A DNA stretch of 64,000 nt from Kribbella jejuensis (GCF_006715085.1 NZ_VFMM01000001.1:3844001-3908000), one strand, 5' to 3'; positions 44,717-53,010 are shown, numbered from the stretch's first letter. Notes: a model not told the origin generated them from the letters alone. Translations and numbers: made by a program.

Positions 44717-45879
44717 CGACGTCCTTCCTCGTAGCGGCGCGGAACCCGGTGTCCTATTCCGCAGTAGATGTCGTGCGGGATCGTGCCCGCCCAGTCGGCC
44801 CAGTCCTGTGCGGAGGGTTCGCCCGCGGAGCCGTCGCCGAAGATCGTGACCGGGTCGCCGGGTTCGACCGCGACCGCATCCGCGTCGACGACGAACTGGT
44901 CCATCGCGATCCGGCCTATCACCGGCATTCGCACACCGCGACACAACACACTCGCCCGCACCGGCGGTGCGAGCGGAACCGTTTGGTGTGGGCCGATCCG
45001 GGGGATGCCGTCGGCGTAGCCGAGGGGGATCAGGGCGATGGTCGTGTCGTGGGAGGCGATGAAGTCGTGGTTGTACGAGACACCTTCGCCGGCTCGGATT
45101 CGGCGTACCTGGGCCAGTTTGCTCTGTAGCCGCATCGCCGGACGCAGCCCGATCCCCAGCTCGTCGATCCCATACAACCCGGCGCCGATCCGGATCAGGT
45201 CCGTGTCCGGCGCGTCGAGTGTGATTGCTCCGGCGGAGTTGACCAGGTGCACGACGCTCGGCCGCAAACCGGCCTGCCGGGCGAGCCGCACCCCGGCGCG
45301 CAGGATCTCGAGCTGCCTTCGGCTCTGCACGGCATCGCGCGCCGAGCCGTGCGAGAGGTGTGACCAGATTCCGCGCACGGTGACAGCACCGAGCGCCTCG
45401 TAGTGCGCCGCCGTTCGCGTGAGTTCGATCCACTGGTCAGGCGTACTCCCGGCCCGATGTAAACCGGTGTCCAGCTTGAGGTGCACCTGATGAACGGAGG
45501 GCGTTGAGGCGACTCGCTGCAGCTCCGCGACAGTGGAGACGCTGACGTCCACATCGCCGAGCAACATGAGCTCCGCCGCGTCGTACAGCCAGGTCAGGAT
45601 CGGCACACGGAGACCGGCCGCGCGCAGTTCCAGCGCTTCGGCAGCATGCGCGACACCGAGCCAGGACGCACCGGCTTCGACCGCGGCCCGGGCGACCGGT
45701 ACGGCGCCGTGGCCGAACGCATCGGCCTTGACGACCGCCATCAGCTGCTGCGGAACACGTTGCCGGAAACTGCGGACATTGTCACGGACCGCGGACAGGT
45801 CGACGACCGCTTCCGACAACCCGGTGGTCCCACGGGTGATCGGGCGGCGGCGGGACTGGACCAGATGCATGCCAGTCAT
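44713..45879 (-). CDS. alr: alanine racemase-family enzyme
   Basis: 388-aa fold-type III PLP enzyme. The PLP lysine is Lys51 in VVKADAFGHG, Arg142 in DTGLHRAG matches the ring-nitrogen arginine, and the catalytic tyrosine is Tyr269 in GVSYNHDF; GYADGIPR and GRIAMDQFVVD are also typical. Two substrate-entry positions are unusual: Phe55 where most have Tyr (KANAYGHG), and His369 (TIPHDIYC) where most have Tyr (INYE). Position 369 corresponds to Tyr354 of the Geobacillus enzyme, which affects Ala/Ser choice in VanT. I use ATG 45879; TTG 45894 is possible. First gene of alr-ddl-vanX. Confidence 0.9.
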   Translation of the reverse strand: MTGMHLVQSRRRPITRGTTGLSEAVVDLSAVRDNVRSFRQRVPQQLMAVVKADAFGHGAVPVARAAVEAGASWLGVAHAAEALELRAAGLRVPILTWLYDAAELMLLGDVDVSVSTVAELQRVASTPSVHQVHLKLDTGLHRAGSTPDQWIELTRTAAHYEALGAVTVRGIWSHLSHGSARDAVQSRRQLEILRAGVRLARQAGLRPSVVHLVNSAGAITLDAPDTDLIRIGAGLYGIDELGIGLRPAMRLQSKLAQVRRIRAGEGVSYNHDFIASHDTTIALIPLGYADGIPRIGPHQTVPLAPPVRASVLCRGVRMPVIGRIAMDQFVVDADAVAVEPGDPVTIFGDGSAGEPSAQDWADWAGTIPHDIYCGIGHRVPRRYEEGRR

Positions 45880-45939
45880 TGTTGTTTCCGGCAACGATTC
45901 GCATCATCGGAGCGCGGACGGATGTCTACCGGCCCCGGC

Positions 45940-45945
45940 TACGAC
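45940..45945 (+). promoter_or_regulatory. weak -10-like element upstream of the CGNR gene
   Basis: TACGAC ends 6 nt before ATG 45952, at the same position as other leaderless starts in the window, but the last base departs from TAnnnT. Confidence 0.25.
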
Positions 45946-45951
45946 CGTGGT

Positions 45952-46557
45952 ATGACCCGCCTCATCCCGATGAATGAATTCGATCGGTACGCCGAACTTT
46001 CCCCGATACTGGACATCGTGGAAGCCACCGACCATCTGAAGGACTCGCTCACGGCCGCGATCGCGCTCGCGAACACCTTCGGAGCTCCCCAGCGTCGCGG
46101 CCGCCCGGCGACCGCCCCGACCGCCGCCGCTGTCGAAGAAGTCCTCCGGCTGACCACCAAGCGCGCTCCGACGACGGATCCCAGCGACTACGCAGCCGAC
46201 GGAAAGATCTTGTACGACGCGCTGAGCCTCCTGCCCGACGTCGACGGCGCCGCCTCGCTCGTGAACGAACTGCTCGCGAAGACCAAGGCAGCTCCCCACC
46301 TGACCCGCACCGCAGGCGAGCCCTGGCACCTGCACTTCGGCTCGCCGGACGAGGCGAACGGCTGGCTCGCCGAGTTCGCCACCGCCGTGGCGATGCTGCT
46401 CGGCAGCGACCAACTCGAGCGGGTTCGCCGCTGCGAGGCCGTCCGCTGCGACGAACTGTTCCTCGACGCGACCCGCAACCGCACCCAGCGGTTCTGCTCA
46501 ACGGCCTGTCAGAACCGGACCAAGGTCGCCGCCCACCGGGCCAAGGCGAGCACCTGA
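45952..46557 (+). CDS. CGNR zinc-finger / ABATE-domain protein
   Basis: 201-aa protein. The C-terminus RRCEAVRCDELFLDATRNR, then QRFCSTACQNRTKVAAHRA, is a CGNR-type zinc finger with four cysteines (two CxxxxC/CxxxC pairs) and the NR motif, generally considered nucleic-acid binding. The N-terminal ~150 residues are the stress-associated ABATE-like helical domain. In actinobacteria such proteins are probable transcription regulators with unknown targets. Leaderless-type start. Its last 60 bp overlap the convergent GNAT gene, the longest tail overlap in the window. Confidence 0.8.
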   Translation: MTRLIPMNEFDRYAELSPILDIVEATDHLKDSLTAAIALANTFGAPQRRGRPATAPTAAAVEEVLRLTTKRAPTTDPSDYAADGKILYDALSLLPDVDGAASLVNELLAKTKAAPHLTRTAGEPWHLHFGSPDEANGWLAEFATAVAMLLGSDQLERVRRCEAVRCDELFLDATRNRTQRFCSTACQNRTKVAAHRAKAST

Positions 46558-47163
46558 CGCGGTCACCATCGTCGCCTCGGCGACCCAGCCGAGCTTCGTG
46601 TAGAGGTGGAAGCCGTCGGTCGTGGCCATCAACAACCCGGTCTCCGCGCCGAGCTCGATCGCCCGCGCCGCCAGCGCGCCCATGACCACGCTGCCGAGCC
46701 CGCGCCGCCGATGCGCCGGATCGGTCTGGATGTCGTGCATCACCGCAGCTGTCCCGACGACCGCCATCATCCCGTGGGCCGCGACGCTGCCGTCCGGTGC
46801 GAGCAGGCGAACGAACGACAACGGACCATCGGTGAACCGGGTCAGCTCGTACCCCCCGACCGAAGGCTGCGGATGGCACGACAGCTCGATCGACATCAAG
46901 GTCTTGTGCTCGTCGAACGGGATCGCACCGGCCGCCAGAAGCTGTGCGGCCACCTCGTCGCCGGTGTGCGTCGTAACAGTCAGCCAGGTGCCTAGGGGCA
47001 GCTGGTCGGCCAGCCGCGCCACGATCGCGGGCTCATCGGTACGGCTGAACAGTTCACGCTCACGCCCCGGAAGTCGCAGGACTACGCCATACGCATCGTC
47101 GTACTCGACTACCGGCTCCAGCCCGCGGCACAGCCGCCAGCCCTCCAACCATCGCCTCATCAT
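46498..47163 (-). CDS. GNAT-family N-acetyltransferase
   Basis: 221-aa protein with an N-terminal half of unclear type (VVLRLPGRERELFSRTDEPA, then AQLLAAGAIPFDEHKTLMSIEL) and a C-terminal GNAT core: MHDIQTDPAHRRRGLGSVVM (acetyl-CoA loop, ~150-170) and TTDGFHLYTKLGWVAEA. The N-terminal half may be a degenerate second GNAT repeat. Substrate unknown. The start is ATG 47163, where TACAGT ends 6 nt upstream. Its 3' end lies antisense to the CGNR zinc finger region. Confidence 0.78.
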   Translation of the reverse strand: MMRRWLEGWRLCRGLEPVVEYDDAYGVVLRLPGRERELFSRTDEPAIVARLADQLPLGTWLTVTTHTGDEVAAQLLAAGAIPFDEHKTLMSIELSCHPQPSVGGYELTRFTDGPLSFVRLLAPDGSVAAHGMMAVVGTAAVMHDIQTDPAHRRRGLGSVVMGALAARAIELGAETGLLMATTDGFHLYTKLGWVAEATMVTASGARLGPVGGDLGPVLTGR

Positions 47164-47169
47164 GAGAGC

Positions 47170-47175
47170 ACTGTA
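47170..47175 (-). promoter_or_regulatory. -10 element of a likely leaderless promoter
   Basis: On the minus strand TACAGT ends 6 nt before ATG 47163 of the GNAT gene; no Shine-Dalgarno is present. Confidence 0.4.
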
Positions 47176-47198
47176 ACTGACAATAATGAAATAGGCAG

Positions 47199-48347
47199 TT
47201 ACGAAGAGGTTCCCAGCACGAAGGTCTGGATCGCCACCACCGCAGCGCCGCGCGCCCATTCGCTGAAGTCGGCCGGCTGCTGCACCATCGGCAGCTCGGC
47301 CGCCGACGGGTGCCGGTCGGCATGCAGCCCGGCCAGCAGCTCCTCGTGCGCAACCTCGGCCAGCCGAACGCCTTCGCCGCCGAGCACGACCAACTCCGGC
47401 ATGGTGAAGTTGGCCGCCGCCGCGATCAGCTTGCCCAAGGCGCGACCGGCCCGCCCGACGACCGCACGGGCGGCCGGATCACCCTTCGCCGCGAGATCGA
47501 GCGCCTCGTCGTACCCGACGTCCCGGCCGAGCGCCGTACCGAGCTGTGACGTGATCGCGCCGACCGTCAGCAGACTGAGCGCGCAACCCCGGTGGCCGCG
47601 GTCGCACAACGGCCCGTCCGGGATCAGCGGATAGTGGCCGATCAACCCGAGCGTGACGTCCGGGCTGTCGACGACCTTGTTGTGCACGACGAGCCCGTAG
47701 CCGACGCCGGCGCCGATGGTGAGCAGTACGAAGCGGTCCGAGTTCCGGCCGGCACCGAACCAGTGCGTGGCCTCGGTCAGCGAGGTCAGGTCGTTCGCCA
47801 GCACGATCGGCACGCTGGTGTGCGCGGCGAGGATCTCGCCGAACGGTACGTCGACCCAGTTCAGGTACGGGCCCCACCGGACCTCGGAGTGGTTCGCGAC
47901 CCGCCCGCCGAGCGAGACTCCGAGCCCGGTGAGCGGTCGTCCGCCGGGGACCTGGACCTGCAGTTCGTCCATGATCTCGAGGACCAGCTCAGCGACGGCG
48001 GACGGCGTGGCGTCGGTGATCGGCCGCTCGACGGTGGCCAGCACGTCCGCGCGCAGGGTGGTCAGAACGCCGATCGCGGAGTCGCCGGTGAGCTTGATAC
48101 CGACGAAGTGGTGTGCGTCCGCGTCCAGGTCCAGCGGCTGCGACGGACGCCCGACCCGGGCATCGGTCGGACCACCCTCGACCTCGACGAGCAGACCGGA
48201 TTCGACCATCGGCTTGGTCAGCCGGGTCAGGCTGCCGGGGGACAGGCCCACGCGGCGGGACAGCTCGGCGCGCGACAACGGCCCGTCCAGCAGGATCTCC
48301 AGCGCCACCTGCCGCGAGGGGCCCGCCAACGGCTGCCACTCACCCAT
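47199..48347 (-). CDS. ROK-family transcriptional regulator (NagC/XylR type)
   Basis: 382-aa protein with an N-terminal winged HTH (ILLDGPLSRAELSRRVGLSP, GSLTRLTKPMVESGLL, residues ~17-60) and a ROK sugar-kinase-like domain (FVLLTIGAGVGYGLVVHNK, residues ~205-224). The ROK zinc motif, usually CxCGxxGC, is LCDRGHRGCALS here, with one cysteine position replaced, so zinc binding may be altered. As with NagC and XylR, it is expected to sense a sugar or sugar phosphate. No sugar operon is adjacent, so its targets are elsewhere. A leaderless-type TACGCT precedes the ATG by 6 nt. Confidence 0.85.
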   Translation of the reverse strand: MGEWQPLAGPSRQVALEILLDGPLSRAELSRRVGLSPGSLTRLTKPMVESGLLVEVEGGPTDARVGRPSQPLDLDADAHHFVGIKLTGDSAIGVLTTLRADVLATVERPITDATPSAVAELVLEIMDELQVQVPGGRPLTGLGVSLGGRVANHSEVRWGPYLNWVDVPFGEILAAHTSVPIVLANDLTSLTEATHWFGAGRNSDRFVLLTIGAGVGYGLVVHNKVVDSPDVTLGLIGHYPLIPDGPLCDRGHRGCALSLLTVGAITSQLGTALGRDVGYDEALDLAAKGDPAARAVVGRAGRALGKLIAAAANFTMPELVVLGGEGVRLAEVAHEELLAGLHADRHPSAAELPMVQQPADFSEWARGAAVVAIQTFVLGTSS

Positions 48348-48353
48348 TGCGCC

Positions 48354-48359
48354 AGCGTA
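48354..48359 (-). promoter_or_regulatory. -10 element of a likely leaderless promoter
   Basis: On the minus strand TACGCT ends 6 nt before ATG 48347 of the ROK gene. Confidence 0.4.
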
Positions 48360-48371
48360 GCGGTGGCCCCC

Positions 48372-49058
48372 TCAGTGCGGGAGTTTGCGCGTATCGATGA
48401 GCTGCTGCGCGACGTCGCGCAGTTTGGTGTTGGTGTCCTGCGAATACCGCTTGAGGATCGCGAACGCCCGGTCGCCGTCCACGTCGAACCGCTCCATCAG
48501 GATCCCCATCGCCTGCCCGACCAGCTTCCGCGCGTCGACCGCCTGCGCCATCGTCTCCTCGTGCCGCGCTGACGCCACCGCGACCGACGCGTGCCGCGCC
48601 AGGATGTGCGCGATCGCCTCGTCGTCGGTCGTGAACGCGTCCGGCTGGTCGCTGTACACCCCGAGCACGCCGACCGTATGGCGGGTGGTGTCGCGGGTGG
48701 CCAGTGGTACGTCGAGAACGGTCCGGATGCCGGTGTTCACGAGGTCCGGCCAGCGGTCGTCGGTGCTGGTGTCGCGGATCAGGACGGTACTGCGTTCCCG
48801 CAGCGCGGTGATCAGCGGACCACTGTCCGTGGCGATCTGCAGTTCGTAGTACTGCGTCACGACCGGGTCGGTCACGGCGGCGATCTCCGCCCGCGAACCG
48901 CGGGTGTGCAGCGCGACCCCGGCGTAGGTACAGCTCAACGCCTGCAGCGCGAACTGCACCACCGCCTCGATCGTCTCCTCGACTCCAGGGGCGTCGTGCA
49001 GCTCGATCGCCAGCCGGGCGAACGTGTCCGCCGAGGTGGCGAGATCGGGCTCAGTCAC
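48372..49058 (-). CDS. GAF-ANTAR sensory antiterminator protein
   Basis: 228-aa protein. A GAF domain (VEETIEAVVQFALQALSCTY..., residues ~25-160) precedes an ANTAR RNA-binding domain (~168-222: ARKLVGQAMGILMERFDVDG, then AFAILKRYSQDTNTKLRDVA). ANTAR proteins bind dual-hexaloop RNA to prevent termination of target transcripts; GAF senses a small molecule or signal. I start at GTG 49058, which has GGAGA 5 nt upstream. No ANTAR-type dual hairpin is evident next to the gene, so targets are probably in trans. Confidence 0.88.
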   Translation of the reverse strand: MTEPDLATSADTFARLAIELHDAPGVEETIEAVVQFALQALSCTYAGVALHTRGSRAEIAAVTDPVVTQYYELQIATDSGPLITALRERSTVLIRDTSTDDRWPDLVNTGIRTVLDVPLATRDTTRHTVGVLGVYSDQPDAFTTDDEAIAHILARHASVAVASARHEETMAQAVDARKLVGQAMGILMERFDVDGDRAFAILKRYSQDTNTKLRDVAQQLIDTRKLPH

Positions 49059-49155
49059 TGGGGTCTCCAGGGCATGGTCTGCAATCGGGCAACGCACATC
49101 ATGCAGTCCGGACGCCACAGCGTGGAAGCCGACCCAGGAATCGGCTCACTCCCTC

Positions 49156-49161
49156 TACAGT
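49156..49161 (+). promoter_or_regulatory. -10 element of a likely leaderless promoter
   Basis: TACAGT ends 6 nt before ATG 49168 of the NhaA fusion gene; no Shine-Dalgarno is present. Confidence 0.4.
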
Positions 49162-49167
49162 GTGCCT

Positions 49168-51048
49168 ATGGCGGACGTGGCTGGTCTGTTGGGCGGGCGG
49201 ACCGACTGGCGGCGGGAGTTCGCTGCGCCGTTGCGGTCGTTCCTGCGGACCGAGGCGGGAAGCTCGGGCGTGCTGGCGGCCGGCATCGTGGTCGCGGTGG
49301 TCTGGGCCAACGTCGCGCCGGGGACGTACGACGACTTCTGGCGGACCGAGTTGTCGATCGGGATCGGGCACCGCGAGCTCGGGCTGGATCTGCGCGAGTG
49401 GATCAACAGCGGGCTGATGACGCTGTTCTTCCTCGTCGTCGGCCTGGAGGCCCGGCGGGAGTTCGACCTCGGGGATCTCCGCGACCGGTCGCGGTTCGTC
49501 CTGCCGATGCTCGCCGGGATCACCGGGATGGTGACACCGGTTCTGATCTATCTGGCGTTCAACGCGGGCGGCGCCGGCGCGCACGGCTGGGGGGTCGCGA
49601 TGTCGACCGACACCGCGCTCGCCCTCGGGTTGCTGGCGCTGGTCGGGCGCGGCGTACCGGATCGGGTGCGGGTGTTCCTGCTGACCGTGTTCGTGGTCGA
49701 CGATCTGCTCGCGCTGGTCGTGATCGCGGTCGTGTACAGCGAAGACGTCAAGGTGATGCCGCTCGTCCTGGCGATCGTCGCGTTCGCGGTCGTGCTGACG
49801 CTCGCGCTGCTCAAAGTCCGCAAGCCTTGGGTGTACGTCGTACTCGGCGTACTCATGTGGGCGGCCCTCCTGAAGAGCGGCGTCGACCCGGTCGTCGCCG
49901 GGCTGGCGATCGGCCTGACCGCCTCGGCGTACTCGCCCGGACGTGAGGAGCTCGAGGAGGCGACCGGCCTGTTCCGGCTGTTCCGCGAGCAGCCGACGCC
50001 CGAGCTGGCGCGGTCCGCGACCGTCGGCCTGACCACGACGATCTCGCCGAACGAGCGCCTCCAGTACCTGTACCACCCGTGGACCAGCTACCTGATCGTC
50101 CCGCTGTTCGGGCTCGCGAACGCCGGTGTCACGATCGACGCGAACTTCCTCGGCCGCGCGTTCACCTCGCCGATCACGCTCGGCATCCTGCTCGGGTACG
50201 TGGTCGGCAAACCGGTCGCGGTGACCACCGTGTCCTGGCTGCTCGAACGGGTCACCGGTGGCCGGATCCGGCCGGGCGTCGGCTGGGCCGCGGTGCTCGG
50301 CAGCGGCACGATCGCCGGCATCGGCTTCACCGTGTCGTTGCTGATCGCAACCATCGCGTTCGACGGGCCGCAGCTGGCCGAGGCGAAGGTCGGCCTGCTG
50401 TCCGCGGTGGTCGTGGCGTCCGCGTTGACCTGGGCGGTGTTCCGCGCCGCCAAGCTGTTGTCCCCGCCGAAGAAGGCGCTCGCGCTGCTCGGCAACGCGG
50501 AGCAGTTGCAGGACCTGACGGACCCGGTCGACCCGGAGCGGGATCACATCCGCGGGCCCGAGAACGCGTCGGTGACACTGGTCGAGTACGGCGACTTCGA
50601 GTGCCCGTACTGCGGCCGCGCGGAACCGATCGTCCGCTCCGTCCTGCAGGACGACGACCTGCGCTTCGTCTGGCGCCACCTGCCGCTGTCCGACGTACAC
50701 CCGAGGGCGCAGATCGCGGCGGAGGTATCGGAGGCGGCGGCCGCGCAGGGGCGGTTCTGGGAGATGCACGACCTGCTGCTCGCGAACCAGGACCACCTGC
50801 AGCCGAAGGACCTGATCGGGTACGCGGAGCAGCTCGGCCTGGACACCGATCGGTTGCACGACGACGTCAAGCGGCACGTGGCGGCGGCGCGGGTCGCGCA
50901 GGACGTCGAGTCCGCCGACACCAGCGGCGTGTCCGGTACGCCGACCTTCTTCATCAACGGCCAGCGCCACTACGGCGCGTACGACGTCGAGACGCTCAAG
51001 CAGGCGATCAAGGTGGCCCGGGCGCGGGCCAAGATCAGTCGTGGCTGA
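49168..51048 (+). CDS. nhaA: Na+/H+ antiporter NhaA fused to a DsbA-like thioredoxin domain
   Basis: 626-aa fusion. Residues ~10-430 are NhaA: the paired transport aspartates Asp178-Asp179 lie in VFVVDDLLALVVIAVVY, with FFLVVGLEARREF and MSTDTALALGLLALVG also typical. Residues ~460-620 are a DsbA/FrnE-like thioredoxin fold with the redox motif Cys479-Pro-Tyr-Cys482 (GDFECPYCGRAEP), and cis-Pro region SGVSGTPTFFING. NhaA alone is ~390 aa, so the extra 200 residues are a true added domain. Such fusions are known in actinobacterial annotations. A redox-coupled or disulphide-handling role at the membrane is inferred. Confidence 0.92.
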   Translation: MADVAGLLGGRTDWRREFAAPLRSFLRTEAGSSGVLAAGIVVAVVWANVAPGTYDDFWRTELSIGIGHRELGLDLREWINSGLMTLFFLVVGLEARREFDLGDLRDRSRFVLPMLAGITGMVTPVLIYLAFNAGGAGAHGWGVAMSTDTALALGLLALVGRGVPDRVRVFLLTVFVVDDLLALVVIAVVYSEDVKVMPLVLAIVAFAVVLTLALLKVRKPWVYVVLGVLMWAALLKSGVDPVVAGLAIGLTASAYSPGREELEEATGLFRLFREQPTPELARSATVGLTTTISPNERLQYLYHPWTSYLIVPLFGLANAGVTIDANFLGRAFTSPITLGILLGYVVGKPVAVTTVSWLLERVTGGRIRPGVGWAAVLGSGTIAGIGFTVSLLIATIAFDGPQLAEAKVGLLSAVVVASALTWAVFRAAKLLSPPKKALALLGNAEQLQDLTDPVDPERDHIRGPENASVTLVEYGDFECPYCGRAEPIVRSVLQDDDLRFVWRHLPLSDVHPRAQIAAEVSEAAAAQGRFWEMHDLLLANQDHLQPKDLIGYAEQLGLDTDRLHDDVKRHVAAARVAQDVESADTSGVSGTPTFFINGQRHYGAYDVETLKQAIKVARARAKISRG

Positions 51049-51112
51049 ATTTTGATGTACTAGGACATTTCTGCCACTGTCATCGTCGCAACGAATCGCC
51101 GAGGCTGGGGGC

Positions 51113-51550
51113 ATGACCAAGCAGATTGATCACGCCGCCGTTGCGCACTTCGCCGGACGGCTGGCGTACGAGACGGATGTGTCCGATGTCGCCGCGGACA
51201 TCGGTGCCGGGGTGCAGGGCTGGGTGCTGATCGACAGCCGGAGCCAGGAGAGCTGGGACCAGGGCCACGTGCCGGCGGCCGTCCATCTGCCGACGCGGGA
51301 GATCGCGGCCCGGGCGGCGAGCGTCGTACCGGAGGGCGCCGCGGTCGTGACGTACTGCTGGGGACCCGGCTGCAACGGCGCCACCCGCGCGGCGCTGGAG
51401 TTCGCGAAGCTCGGGTATCCGGTCAAGGAGATGATCGGCGGGTACGAGTACTGGGTCCGCGAAGGCCTGCCGGTCGAGACCGCGGACGGGATCGAGCGGC
51501 GCGAAGCCGACCCGCTGACCGCACCGCGCGGCATCGCGTGTGCGTGCTGA
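51113..51550 (+). CDS. rhodanese-like domain protein
   Basis: 145-aa single rhodanese domain. Motifs: VLIDSRSQESWDQGHVPAAV at ~41-60 and the active-site loop VTYCWGPGCNGATRAALE at ~80-97, where the first cysteine (or the second in GPGCNG) would carry persulfide. The loop CWGPGCNG is that of a common actinobacterial subgroup. No signal peptide, so the protein is cytoplasmic. It lies 64 bp after the NhaA-DsbA fusion on the same strand, and a sulfur/redox link between the two is possible but unproven. Confidence 0.82.
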   Translation: MTKQIDHAAVAHFAGRLAYETDVSDVAADIGAGVQGWVLIDSRSQESWDQGHVPAAVHLPTREIAARAASVVPEGAAVVTYCWGPGCNGATRAALEFAKLGYPVKEMIGGYEYWVREGLPVETADGIERREADPLTAPRGIACAC

Positions 51551-51655
51551 AACGCCTGTGCGCGTTGAGGTTTTACACGCCTTGAACACGCCGTGGTGAA
51601 ACGCTGACTCTCCGTGCGTTAGGCTCGTACCAGCCCCTTGACGCGAGGAGACGGT

Positions 51656-52498
51656 GTGACCGATCAGCCGGTGTACGACAGTGGGCTGATCGCGCACGGG
51701 ATCGACACCACCAGGCCGAGTGTCGCGCGGGTGTACGACTACTTCCTGGGCGGCAAGGACAACTACGAGTCCGACCGGGAGCTGTACCGGCAGATCATGA
51801 AGGTCGCGCCGGAGGCTCCCGAGTGGGCGCGGGCGAACCGGCGCTGGCTCAAGGAAGTCGTCACCTGGCTCGCCGAGGACCGCGGGGTCCGGCGTTTCAT
51901 CGACGCCGGCTCCGGCCTGCCGACCGTGGAGAACACCCACCAGATCGCGCAACGGGCCAATCCCGCATGCTCGGTGGTGTACGTCGACAATGACCCGTCC
52001 GTGGTCGCGCACGGGCGGGCGTTGCTGCTGGACAACGATCGGACGCAGTTCGTCGCGGCGGACCTCACCGAACCGGACGACGTGCTGGCGGACCAGGCGA
52101 TCGCCGACCTACTCGCGCCCGGCGAACCGGTCGCGCTGGTGATGGCGCTGATGCTGCACCACATCGCCGACTACGACGAGACGCTGCGGATCGCCGAGCG
52201 GTACGTCGACGCGCTGCCGCCGGGGTCGTACCTGGCGATCACGCACGCGTGCAACCCGGGCGACGGCGGCGCGGTCGACGTACTGGTGACCGAGCTGATG
52301 GAGAAGGTCAAGCACGCGTTCCCGACGCTGGCCTTCCGGTCGGTCGCGGAGATCTCGTCGCTGTTCGGCGGGATGGAGATTCTCGACCCGGGCGTGGTCC
52401 GGCTGGTCGACTGGCACGTTCCGGGCGGCCGCGTCGACGAGGAGCCGGAGCCGGGCGTCCGCGACGCGATCTACGGCGGCGTCGCGCGCAAGATCTAG
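51656..52498 (+). CDS. SAM-dependent methyltransferase, DUF574/Methyltransf_19 family (copy 2)
   Basis: 280-aa paralogue of the protein at 20833. The same blocks occur in order: DTTRPSVARVYDYFLGGKDN at ~16-35, RRFIDAGSGLPTVENTHQIAQ near 83 (SAM loop), VVYVDNDPSVVAHGRALL, and MALMLHHIADYDET. The GTG start has GAGGAG 5 nt upstream. Substrate unknown. It stands alone, 105 bp after the rhodanese gene, and converges on the TPR gene. Confidence 0.86.
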   Translation: MTDQPVYDSGLIAHGIDTTRPSVARVYDYFLGGKDNYESDRELYRQIMKVAPEAPEWARANRRWLKEVVTWLAEDRGVRRFIDAGSGLPTVENTHQIAQRANPACSVVYVDNDPSVVAHGRALLLDNDRTQFVAADLTEPDDVLADQAIADLLAPGEPVALVMALMLHHIADYDETLRIAERYVDALPPGSYLAITHACNPGDGGAVDVLVTELMEKVKHAFPTLAFRSVAEISSLFGGMEILDPGVVRLVDWHVPGGRVDEEPEPGVRDAIYGGVARKI

Positions 52499-52509
52499 GG
52501 TCCTGAGCC

Positions 52510-53010
52510 CTAGAGGTTGGCCAGGTAGTCGGCGTTTCCGCGGATCGCGGCTTCGTAGCGCTTGATGTCCGCGGTGTCGACCTTGTCCGCGATCACCAGC
52601 AGCAGCGTGGCGAGGGCCTTGTCGTGGAGCCCGGCCGCGTGCAGCGTGAGCGCCTTGAACACGCGCAGCGAGTCCGATTCCGGGTATTCCGCACAGGCCT
52701 TCTTGAAGACCGCCAGCGACTCGTCGAAGCGGTTGAGGTTCCGGAGGGTGCTGCCGTACTGCAGGAGGCACTTCCGGCGGGTCTCCCCGCTGAGCCCCGG
52801 GAGAGCGCGCTCGTAGTAACCGACCGCGGCCTCTTCGTCCCCGGCGGTGTCGTAGGACCCGCCGACCTCGTACAGCACGTACGGGTTGTCCGGATGCTCG
52901 GCCAGCAGCTTCTCGAAGTACGCGATCGTCGGACCCATGTTCGATCGATCCCGCTTCGAGAACCCGTCCTCGATCGCCGCGGCCAGCTCCGGCGTCAACT
53001 CTGTAGTCAC
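52510..53010 (-). CDS. tetratricopeptide-repeat protein
   Basis: 166-aa helical protein with about three TPR units (GPTIAYFEKLLAEHPDNPYV, DEEAAVGYYERALPGL, FDESLAVFKKACAEYPESD). Single-domain cytoplasmic TPR proteins act as scaffolds, and the partner is unknown. GTG 53010 overlaps the stop of the FAD oxidoreductase gene by 4 bp (GTGA), so it is the second gene of a coupled pair. A protein partner role for the oxidoreductase can be imagined but not shown. Confidence 0.8.
   Translation of the reverse strand: MTTELTPELAAAIEDGFSKRDRSNMGPTIAYFEKLLAEHPDNPYVLYEVGGSYDTAGDEEAAVGYYERALPGLSGETRRKCLLQYGSTLRNLNRFDESLAVFKKACAEYPESDSLRVFKALTLHAAGLHDKALATLLLVIADKVDTADIKRYEAAIRGNADYLANL

Noticed and set aside
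43143..45879. A vancomycin-resistance cluster
   Set aside because: No vanH, no vanA-type ligase (the ligase has the AKY dipeptide signature) and no vanR/vanS genes; only the VanX-like dipeptidase fits.
51551..51655. Promoter of the second DUF574 gene
   Set aside because: A TAGGCT hexamer at 51620 exists but no matching -35 is convincing; the gene has a normal Shine-Dalgarno, so its upstream start cannot be placed.
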